Shown: piece by piece, positions 1-5,899 of the stretch | Layout: each line of letters opens with the position of its first letter | How positions within the stretch are numbered: the first letter of the stretch is position 1 | Assembly: GCA_003070825.1 (NCBI GenBank) | Contig: QBLP01000085.1 | Coordinates: 1 to 7,172, forward strand | Direction: 5' to 3' | Length of the DNA: 7,172 nt | Source: Halanaerobium sp. | GTDB lineage: Bacteria > Bacillota > Halanaerobiia > Halanaerobiales > Halanaerobiaceae | Notes under the pieces: generated by a model | Databases searched by the model: none | What the model was told of the DNA's origin: nothing | Seen by the model: only the letters and a program-made list of their open reading frames with translations | Program-made: the position numbers and the translations under genes

Positions 1-19
1 AGATGTGTATAAGAGACAG
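1..19 (+). other. Nextera (Tn5 mosaic-end) sequencing adapter remnant
   Basis: The first 19 bases, agatgtgtataagagacag, are exactly the transposase mosaic-end sequence used in Nextera tagmentation libraries. Genomic sequence should be taken to start at about base 20. This is a library artefact left by incomplete trimming. It implies that the left edge is a contig end and not a natural junction. The reverse complement of the adapter is not present at the right edge. Confidence 0.96.
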
Positions 20-53
20 TAGTAAAGTTGAGCTAATTTGTCAAGTATGAAAT

Positions 54-81
54 AAAAAAAGAACAGCCCTGGGGACTGCTC
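54..81 (-). terminator. Intrinsic terminator downstream of the degV gene
   Basis: Read on the minus strand, bases 81 to 61 fold into a hairpin with nine base pairs (two of them G-T) and a three-base loop. The GAGCAG arm pairs with CTGTTC, and the top of the stem is closed by C-G pairs. A run of seven T follows at 60-54. This is the classic Rho-independent form. It lies 80 bases past the degV stop codon, so it most likely ends the degV transcript. Confidence 0.8.
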
Positions 82-161
82 AATTTAACTTTATAGCCCA
101 ATAAAGAACAAAATATTTTAAATAAACTTCTTAATATTCTTTTTAAAATCAAGACTATAAA

Positions 162-1019
162 TCACTTATCAAGCTCTGTCAGTACAACACCAATTAAACC
201 AGGTCCGGTATGAACTACCATAACCGGACTGATCTCACTAAAATATGTCTCTTTAACCTGGGCCAGCCGCTTAAACCTGTCCAGAAGTCCCTGAGCTTCT
301 TCTTCAGCTGCTGCATTCATCACATCTATAACATATTCCCTGCCTTCCTGTAATCTTTCTTTGATTATGGAATACATTTTCTTCAGTGAGCGTTTACGAC
401 CACGAACTCTTTCGAAGGTGAAATATTCACCCTCATCATCAATGGCAATTATCGGCTTAATATTTAAAAATTCAGCAATTGTTCCAGATACTTTGCCGAT
501 TCTACCACCTTTTTTCAGATACTTAAGAGTTTCTACCACAAAAAAGACCTCAATTTTATCTTTTTTAGCTTCAACTTTTTCAATAATCTCAGCAAAGCTT
601 AATTCTCCCTTTTCAACTAAAGAATTAGCATAGAGCACAAGTCTCCCCAGTCCTTTAGAAAGCATCTTTGAATCAATTACTTCTACTTCTATTCCCTCAA
701 TCTGATCAGCCACCATCATACAGTTACTATAAGTTGCAGAAAGACCACTTGAAATATGAACAGAAATGATATGGGTATATCCTTCATTTTTCAGCTCATT
801 ATAAACATCCATAATCTCCTGAGGAGAAGGCATAGATGTAGTTGGTATCTCACGCTCAAAACTCTCATAAACCTCTGCTGGAGTGATATCAACCCGATCA
901 TGAAACTGCTGGTCACTATAAATTACTTTTAGTGGAATCGATTTAATTCCAAACTTCTCTAAATCATCTCTGGTTAAATCAGAAGTGCTGTCTGTTACAA
1001 CTGCAATTTTTTCCTGCAT
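162..1019 (-). CDS. DegV family protein (fatty-acid-binding, FakB-like)
   Basis: This 285-residue protein is full length for the DegV family. Members are cytoplasmic and hold a single long-chain fatty acid; FakB paralogues present it to the kinase FakA for phosphorylation and entry into phospholipid synthesis. Visible family motifs are the N-terminal VVTDSTSDL (residues 7-15), TSMPSP (61-66), HISSGLSATY (88-97), ETLKYLKKGGRI (163-174) and HTGPG (270-274). The threonine/serine pair near 61-62, the serines at 90-91 and the late histidine (270) are where the family binds the lipid carboxylate. The ATG at 1019 has AAGGAG at 1033-1028 with an 8-base spacer, which fixes the start. No fakA-like gene is visible here, so the fatty acid preference and true partner are unknown. 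The family is multi-copy in Firmicutes, so no paralogue symbol is given. Confidence 0.95.
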   Translation of the reverse strand: MQEKIAVVTDSTSDLTRDDLEKFGIKSIPLKVIYSDQQFHDRVDITPAEVYESFEREIPTTSMPSPQEIMDVYNELKNEGYTHIISVHISSGLSATYSNCMMVADQIEGIEVEVIDSKMLSKGLGRLVLYANSLVEKGELSFAEIIEKVEAKKDKIEVFFVVETLKYLKKGGRIGKVSGTIAEFLNIKPIIAIDDEGEYFTFERVRGRKRSLKKMYSIIKERLQEGREYVIDVMNAAAEEEAQGLLDRFKRLAQVKETYFSEISPVMVVHTGPGLIGVVLTELDK

Positions 1020-1074
1020 AATTATTTCTCCTTTATTTAATGTCTTTCAGCCAACTATTTCCTTAACAAAGTTT

Positions 1075-1104
1075 ATTATAGCAGATTTTTATGCTTTTGG
1101 GCAA
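1075..1104 (-). promoter_or_regulatory. Promoter of the degV gene (sigma-A type, extended -10)
   Basis: On the minus strand there is a perfect TATAAT at 1080-1075. It is preceded by TG one base upstream (TGCTATAAT), and a TTGCCC -35 lies at 1104-1099 with an 18-base spacer. The -10 is about 55 bases upstream of the degV ATG. This argues that degV has its own promoter and does not depend on read-through from the SHOCT gene. Confidence 0.7.
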
Positions 1105-1139
1105 ATTGCTGATCATAATTTACTACCTTTTATTTTTAC

Positions 1140-1170
1140 CTACCGGTTACCTGTCAGTTTTTATCGAAAA
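1140..1170 (+). repeat. 31-bp inverted repeat, copy A (left of SHOCT gene)
   Basis: These 31 bases match the reverse complement of 1646-1676 at 25 of 31 positions without gaps. Shared blocks include TTACCTGTC and TCGAAAA. Copy A lies in the 212-base gap between degV and the SHOCT gene, about 35 bases upstream of the degV -35 box. Its function is unknown: it could be a shared operator or the end of a small cassette. The similarity is read directly from the sequence; any role is inference. Confidence 0.55.
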
Positions 1171-1231
1171 TTAAAATAAAACAGCTCCAATTCTTTTATA
1201 AGAATCAAAGCCGCCTCAAGATTTATAGAAT

Positions 1232-1528
1232 TTATCTTGTTAAATTCCTGATAATTTCTTCAAATTCTTCTCTGGAAATTTCACCCCTGGCATAACGCTG
1301 ACGGGCTATTTCTTCCGCATCATCTCTATGGCTGCTTAACTGCTGCTCATTATATCGGAAATGACTATCTCTTTGACTGTAATTATTATTTTCATTACTT
1401 CTCTGAACAATAAAATAAATTACTGCGGCAAGGATAATAAACCAGAAAAAGATCATAAAACCTCCACCTCCCCAGAAACTGTCAAATCCCATATGGCCAA
1501 ATCTCCCCATATGTCCGAGTCTAAACAT
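1232..1528 (-). CDS. Small membrane-anchored SHOCT domain protein
   Basis: This 98-residue protein has three parts. A short Gly/His/Met-rich N-terminus carries two GHMG repeats (residues 5-14) and a tryptophan-glycine patch (19-23). One hydrophobic transmembrane segment follows at about 24-42. A charged tail rich in Asn, Ser and Gln leads into a C-terminal SHOCT domain (about 70-96, EEIARQRYARGEISREEFEEI, with the typical YARGEIsrEEFee core). SHOCT domains are short two-helix modules, often found at the C-terminus of small membrane proteins, and are thought to mediate oligomerisation or anchoring. No enzymatic role is expected and the true function is unknown. The ATG has AAGGAG at 1544-1539 with a 10-base spacer. 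The gene is separated from purL by 157 bases and from degV by 212 bases. It has its own extended -10 and is bracketed by a 31-base inverted repeat pair. Confidence 0.88.
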   Translation of the reverse strand: MFRLGHMGRFGHMGFDSFWGGGGFMIFFWFIILAAVIYFIVQRSNENNNYSQRDSHFRYNEQQLSSHRDDAEEIARQRYARGEISREEFEEIIRNLTR

Positions 1529-1568
1529 AATATCACTACTCCTTATTTAAACTAAAGTACTTTACTTA

Positions 1569-1577
1569 ATTATATCA
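1569..1577 (-). promoter_or_regulatory. Extended -10 promoter element of the SHOCT gene
   Basis: The minus strand reads TGATATAAT at 1577-1569: a perfect TATAAT with the upstream TG of extended -10 promoters. It is about 40 bases upstream of the SHOCT start codon. No good -35 hexamer is found 16-18 bases further upstream (TCCTTC at 1597-1592 is the best), which fits a TG-dependent or activator-dependent promoter. Confidence 0.55.
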
Positions 1578-1645
1578 TAAGGGGCAAATATGAAGGAAAT
1601 ATGAATTTAAAAACTTTATTTTCTTTAATAGTATTTACTTCTCGT

Positions 1646-1676
1646 TTTTCGACATAAAACGACAGGTAAACTGTAG
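1646..1676 (-). repeat. 31-bp inverted repeat, copy B, containing a Spo0A-box core
   Basis: This is the partner of 1140-1170 in opposite orientation. On the minus strand it contains TGTCGAA (1654-1648), the core of the Spo0A binding box described in Bacillus and Clostridia; copy A has TATCGAA in the same place. The site lies about 70 bases upstream of the SHOCT -10 element and begins about ten bases past the purL stop. A single seven-base match in AT-rich DNA is weak evidence on its own, so Spo0A control is only a possibility. Confidence 0.5.
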
Positions 1677-1685
1677 ATGCACATT

Positions 1686-4600
1686 TTATTTAGTAAAATA
1701 ATCTACTCCAGCCTGAAAGAGTTTTTGATCTTTTTCCCCACTAATATTTTTGGCTACATTTTTCCCAATTCGCTCAGAATGTCCCATCTTACCAAAGACT
1801 CTGCCCTCTGGACTGCAGATTCCCTCTACAGCAGCAATTGATCCATTTGGATTATAAGGAATCTCCATTGTTGGATTCCCCTCTAAATCTACATACTGAG
1901 TGACAATTTGGCCATTCTGCTTAAGCTTTCTGAGTTCTGCTGGTTCTGCTGCAAAACGTCCTTCTCCATGAGAAACCGGAATGGAATGAATATCTCCAGT
2001 CTTTACGTTTGCAAGCCAGGGAGATTTTGTAGAAACAATTTTTGTATTTACCATCTGAGAAACATGCCGTCCAATTGTATTATAAGTCAAAGTTGGTGAA
2101 GCCTCCGTTAAGTCTCTAATTTCACCATAGGGTAAGAGTCCAAGTTTAACCAGAGCCTGAAAGCCATTACAGATTCCAAGCATTAAACCATCTCTATTAT
2201 TTAATAACTCCATTACTGCAGCTTTAATTTCTGGATTTCTAAATACTGCCGCAATAAACTTACCGGAACCATCAGGCTCATCACCGGCACTAAATCCACC
2301 CGGCAGCATTATAATCTGAGAATCACTGATTAAAGCAGCCATCTTTTCAATTGAATCTTTTACCTGTTCTGGTTCTAAGTTTTTAAAGATAAAGGTTTCG
2401 ACTTCAGCTCCAGCTTCTCTAAACTGTCGGGCTGTATCATATTCGCAGTTTGTTCCCGGAAAAACAGGAATTAAAACCCTGGGTTTAGCAACTTTTATCT
2501 GCGGACTAAAACTCTGCTCACTCTGAAAATGGTCAAGGTTTAATAATTCTTTTTCTATCTCCGGCTCAACTAAAGCAGTTATTTCATCTTCTGCCACCTC
2601 AGTTTTATAGATTTTCTCCAGCGGTTCTTCCCAGCTTTTAAGTGCTTCGGCTATTGAAATTTTTATTCTATTAATTTTAATTACTTCTTCTTTGATAGTC
2701 TTTCCAATTACTTTAAAATCTAAGTCATTAAACAATATTTCTGGCTCAAAAGCTGCTGGAACTTCTAAAATTAGAGCGCCATATTCTGGTGAAAATAGCT
2801 CCTCCTGATCCAGTTTAGCGGTAATTTCGGCTCCGATTTTATTGCCAAAACTCATCTTAGAAATTGCTTCAGCCAGTCCACCAATTGTAATCGCAGAGGC
2901 AGCATAAATCTTTGCTTCTGAAATTAATTTCTCAACCCTGCTGTAATTCTTTTTTAGTTTGGCTATATCAGGCATTTCAGCTTCATCCCGCTCAACCGGA
3001 AGATAAACTAACTTACTACTATCTTTTTTGAATTCAGGTGAAATAACATTGTTAACATCAACTGTATCTACTGCAAAAGAAACTAAAGTTGGAGGTACAT
3101 CGATATCTTTAAAGGTTCCAGACATACTGTCCTTCCCACCAATTGCAGGCAGACCAAAATCTTTCTGTGCTCTGTAAGCTCCAAGCAGGGCACTAAATGG
3201 CTTTCCCCAGCGCTCCGGATTATTTCTCAGACGCTCAAAATATTCCTGGAATGTGAATCTGATTTTAGAATAATCTCCACCGGCGGCAGCAATTTTGGCA
3301 ACTGATTCAATCACTGCATAGAGGGCTCCGTGGAAAGGACTCCAGGTTGTTAATTTAGAATCATAGCCGTGGCTCATAATTGTACCTGTATTTGTTTCTC
3401 CCTTGATTAAAGGGATTTTTGCTGTCATAGCCTGAGTTGGTGTCAGCTGATATTTACCCCCAAAGGGCATTGTCACACTGCCGGCTCCGATTGAACTGTC
3501 AAACTTTTCGATCAAACCTTTTTGACTGGCCACATTGAGATCAGCAAGATTCTGCAGCCACTTATCTTTCAAATTTTTCGTTTCCGGCAGACGCTCCCCT
3601 GCAGCCTTTTTGAAATAGTTTTCGGCTGCTATCGGTTTTGAGACCTTAACCTCAGTTTTTTGAGCTGCTCCATTTGTATCCAGAAAAGCCCGGCTTAGAT
3701 TAACAATCTGATCATCATTCCATTCCATAATTAAACGGTGGTGATTCTTAACCTCTGCTGCTACAGCGGCTTCCAGATTTTCCTCTGCTGCCAGCTGAAT
3801 AAATTTTTCCACATCCGCTGCCTCAATCACAACCGCCATTCTTTCCTGCGATTCGGATATCGCAAGTTCTGTTCCATCTAAACCCTCATATTTTTTTGGT
3901 ACAGCATCCAGATTAATCTCCAGAGCATCAGCCAGCTCACCAATGGCAACCGAAACTCCTCCGGCTCCAAAGTCATTACAGACTTTTATCTTTTTGCTGA
4001 CCTCAGGATTTCTAAACAGGCGCTGAATCTTTCTTTCAGTTGGGGGATTACCTTTCTGTACTTCCGCACTGCTTTCTTCTATTGAGTCTTCAGTATGCAC
4101 TTTAGATGACCCTGCTGCACCCCCACAGCCATCACGTCCTGTTTTACCACCTAAAAGCACAATTATATCTCCGGGCAGCGCCTCACCGCGCACTACATTT
4201 TCTTTAGGTGCTGCTGCAATAACTGCTCCAATCTCCATATGTTTGGCCAGATACCGCTCATTATAAATTTCGTTAACCATTCCGGTTGCCAGTCCAATCT
4301 GATTTCCATAAGAACTGTAGCCGTCAGAGGCTTCCTGCACAATTTTCTTCTGCGGCAATTTTCCTTTTAAAGTCTCTTCAATCGGAGTCCTGGGGTCTCC
4401 AGCACCAGTAATCCGCATTGCCTGGTAGACATAAGAGCGGCCGGAAAGAGGGTCTCTAATCGCACCACCAAGACAGGTTGCTGCACCACCAAAGGGTTCA
4501 ATTTCCGTTGGATGATTGTGAGTTTCATTTTTAAACATAACAAGCCAATCTTCCTCCTGACCATCAACATCTACAGTCACTTCAATGCTGGCAGCATTTA

Positions 4601-5501
4601 CCTCATTTGAAATCTCTAAGTCTTCTAATTTACCTGCTGCTCTTAATTCTTTCATGCCCAGCAGAGCAATATCCATCAGGCAGATATCTTTTTCCTGATC
4701 CCGATAAATCTTCTGGCGGCCATTTAAATACTCCTGATAAGCTTTTTTAATTCCCTGAGTAAATTTATTCTCTTCTATTTCGACATTTTCAATTTTTGTT
4801 AGAAAAGTTGTATGGCGGCAGTGATCAGACCAGTAAGTGTCAAGTACTCTGATTTCTGTAATTGTCGGATTTCGGTTTTCTTCATCTCTAAAATATTTCT
4901 GACAATGTTTCAAATCAGCTAAACTCATCGCCAGACCAAGTTCTGCTAACAAATCTTTTAAACCCTGTTCATCAGCTTCAATAAATCCTGCTGCAGTTTT
5001 TACCTTTTCCGGCACTTTATACTGCATTTCCAGACTGGCTGGTTTTTTAAGTGCTGCCTCTCTGGAATCAACCGGATTTATATAATAGTCCTTAATTTTA
5101 TCTATTTCTGCTTTACTTAAATCTCCTTTCAAAATGAAAACCCGGGCCGCCCTGACAGTCGGCTTCTCATCATTATTTAAAATCTGAATACACTGTTCGG
5201 CGGAATCAGCCCGCTGATCATACTGCCCCGGAAGATACTCAACAGCAAAAATTTCTTCATCAGCTGCAGTCTCAATTCCTTCCTGATGGATTAGATCAAC
5301 AGGTAACTCAGCTAAAATTGTTTCACAGGCTTCCTGATAGGCCGAATTAGAAATATCTGTAATATCATAGCGATTAAGCAGCCTGAGTCCTTCTAAATGA
5401 TCAAGTACAAGACTCTCTCTAAAATCATGCAAAAGCTCCTCAGCTTCGACATCAAAACCTTCCTTTTTCTCAACAAAAACCCGTCTGATCTTATCTGACA
5501 T
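1686..5501 (-). CDS. purL: Phosphoribosylformylglycinamidine synthase, single-chain (FGAM synthetase)
   Basis: This 1271-residue enzyme converts FGAR, ATP and glutamine to FGAM, the fourth step of de novo purine synthesis, in the cytoplasm. It is the large fused form, equal to PurS, PurL and PurQ in one chain. A PurS-like domain occupies about 1-150. A linker with YWSDHCRHTTF (223-233) follows. The first AIRS-type ATP-binding half carries FKNETHNHPTEIEPFGGAA (323-341), GGKTGRDGCGG (451-461) and NDFGAGG (509-515). The second half carries GGKDSMSG (788-795). The C-terminal class I glutamine amidotransferase spans about 1005-1271, with PVFPGTNCEYD (1012-1022), the nucleophile Cys1111 in GICNGF, and the His1241/Glu1243 pair in GHSER. 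All catalytic motifs are intact and no frameshift is seen. The start ATG has AAGGGG at 5515-5510 with an 8-base spacer. The length and N-terminus fit the Firmicutes/Bacteroidetes-type fused enzyme. No other pur gene is adjacent, so purL appears to be a stand-alone unit, divergent from the LysR gene. Confidence 0.97.
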   Translation of the reverse strand: MSDKIRRVFVEKKEGFDVEAEELLHDFRESLVLDHLEGLRLLNRYDITDISNSAYQEACETILAELPVDLIHQEGIETAADEEIFAVEYLPGQYDQRADSAEQCIQILNNDEKPTVRAARVFILKGDLSKAEIDKIKDYYINPVDSREAALKKPASLEMQYKVPEKVKTAAGFIEADEQGLKDLLAELGLAMSLADLKHCQKYFRDEENRNPTITEIRVLDTYWSDHCRHTTFLTKIENVEIEENKFTQGIKKAYQEYLNGRQKIYRDQEKDICLMDIALLGMKELRAAGKLEDLEISNEVNAASIEVTVDVDGQEEDWLVMFKNETHNHPTEIEPFGGAATCLGGAIRDPLSGRSYVYQAMRITGAGDPRTPIEETLKGKLPQKKIVQEASDGYSSYGNQIGLATGMVNEIYNERYLAKHMEIGAVIAAAPKENVVRGEALPGDIIVLLGGKTGRDGCGGAAGSSKVHTEDSIEESSAEVQKGNPPTERKIQRLFRNPEVSKKIKVCNDFGAGGVSVAIGELADALEINLDAVPKKYEGLDGTELAISESQERMAVVIEAADVEKFIQLAAEENLEAAVAAEVKNHHRLIMEWNDDQIVNLSRAFLDTNGAAQKTEVKVSKPIAAENYFKKAAGERLPETKNLKDKWLQNLADLNVASQKGLIEKFDSSIGAGSVTMPFGGKYQLTPTQAMTAKIPLIKGETNTGTIMSHGYDSKLTTWSPFHGALYAVIESVAKIAAAGGDYSKIRFTFQEYFERLRNNPERWGKPFSALLGAYRAQKDFGLPAIGGKDSMSGTFKDIDVPPTLVSFAVDTVDVNNVISPEFKKDSSKLVYLPVERDEAEMPDIAKLKKNYSRVEKLISEAKIYAASAITIGGLAEAISKMSFGNKIGAEITAKLDQEELFSPEYGALILEVPAAFEPEILFNDLDFKVIGKTIKEEVIKINRIKISIAEALKSWEEPLEKIYKTEVAEDEITALVEPEIEKELLNLDHFQSEQSFSPQIKVAKPRVLIPVFPGTNCEYDTARQFREAGAEVETFIFKNLEPEQVKDSIEKMAALISDSQIIMLPGGFSAGDEPDGSGKFIAAVFRNPEIKAAVMELLNNRDGLMLGICNGFQALVKLGLLPYGEIRDLTEASPTLTYNTIGRHVSQMVNTKIVSTKSPWLANVKTGDIHSIPVSHGEGRFAAEPAELRKLKQNGQIVTQYVDLEGNPTMEIPYNPNGSIAAVEGICSPEGRVFGKMGHSERIGKNVAKNISGEKDQKLFQAGVDYFTK

Positions 5502-5523
5502 TTTAAGCGCCCCTTTTTGGAAA

Positions 5524-5551
5524 TTTTTAAAAACTAGAATTCATAGTTCAA
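5524..5551 (-). promoter_or_regulatory. Possible purL promoter
   Basis: On the minus strand TTGAAC (5551-5546) and TAAAAA (5529-5524) are 16 bases apart and about 23 bases upstream of the purL ATG. A TTGCAA (5557-5552) immediately upstream is an alternative -35, but it has no good -10 at the right distance. The match is mediocre. No purine (G-box) or PRPP riboswitch sequence was recognised in the leader, so how purL is controlled is not visible. Confidence 0.3.
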
Positions 5552-5829
5552 TTGCAAGACATTTTTTAAATTAAAGCTGTTAATTCTAAATAAGAATATT
5601 GATAAGTGACTCTAAAAAATTATTAGTATATCTTGTTGAGTATTTTGATTTAATTAGCTCAAAAAATACGAGGTTTTTTGCTGACTGCACAACAGGAGGT
5701 TGTGATCAGGAAGGCAAGCTAATTAAATCAAAATATGAAACCTAGTTATTCTTTAATTTTTTACCGGAATGATATCAATATTCTTATTTAGAATTAACTT
5801 TTATAAGAATAAAAAATCATCTTGCAATT
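5550..5829. repeat. 280-bp nested palindrome between purL and lysR (MITE-like or long-hairpin element)
   Basis: Five blocks on the left pair in order with five blocks on the right, all perfectly complementary: 5550-5559 with 5820-5829 (10 bp), 5561-5567 with 5811-5817 (7 bp), 5579-5604 with 5773-5798 (26 bp), 5613-5622 with 5754-5763 (10 bp) and 5641-5659 with 5717-5735 (19 bp). That gives 72 pairs around a 57-base core (5660-5716). The unpaired stretches between blocks are nearly equal in length on both sides (11/12, 8/9 and 18/18), so this is one palindromic unit and not chance repeats. The core holds two small hairpins. No open reading frame of any size is inside. It could be a miniature inverted-repeat element, a long structured RNA, or a cruciform regulatory region; clear target-site duplications were not found. 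Confidence 0.85.
5688..5704 (+). other. Apical hairpin with AGGAG loop in the palindrome core
   Basis: At the centre of the large palindrome, CACAAC (5688-5693) pairs with GTTGTG (5699-5704) around a five-base AGGAG loop. CTGA (5681-5684) can extend the stem with TCAG (5706-5709) across a small bulge. If transcribed on the plus strand, the loop would expose a Shine-Dalgarno-like AGGAG, and the surroundings resemble the ACAGGA hairpin-loop sites bound by CsrA. No usable reading frame follows: a GTG two bases past AGGAGG gives only six codons. Confidence 0.5.
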
Positions 5830-5849
5830 TAATTATAGAATGATACAAT
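5822..5849 (+). promoter_or_regulatory. Promoter of the LysR-family gene
   Basis: TTGCAA (5822-5827) and TACAAT (5844-5849) are 16 bases apart and sit about 50 bases upstream of the lysR start codon. The -10 matches five of six consensus bases and the -35 four of six. The -35 hexamer lies in the right-hand tip of the large palindrome, while the -10 is outside it. Confidence 0.6.
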
Positions 5850-5899
5850 TGAGAAGTAAAATTAATAACACTAATACTATTAATAAGGAGAGCTAATCA

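Noticed and set aside
361..633. A 90-codon plus-strand frame opposite degV
   Set aside because: It lies fully antisense to a well-supported DegV gene, with no ribosome binding site and no recognisable motif.
985..1179. A plus-strand 64-codon frame opposite the degV start and its promoter
   Set aside because: It overlaps the degV 5' end and the degV promoter on the other strand, has no ribosome binding site, and encodes a low-complexity hydrophobic peptide with no family look.
1190..1205. An ATTCTT/AAGAAT inverted repeat downstream of the SHOCT gene as a terminator
   Set aside because: The six-base stem has no GC core, and no T-run directly follows it on the minus strand, so it is not a convincing terminator.
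4367..4570. A 67-codon minus-strand frame inside purL
   Set aside because: It is out of frame within the intact purL coding region, and its composition is that of a shifted reading of purL codons.
5700..5722. A tiny plus-strand upstream ORF after AGGAGG in the palindrome core
   Set aside because: The GTG is only two bases from the Shine-Dalgarno-like sequence and the frame is six codons long, so translation is improbable.
5502..5899. A purine, PRPP or T-box riboswitch in the purL leader
   Set aside because: None of the conserved riboswitch cores could be found on the minus strand. The structure present is a simple palindrome without a terminator or sequestrator near the purL ribosome binding site.
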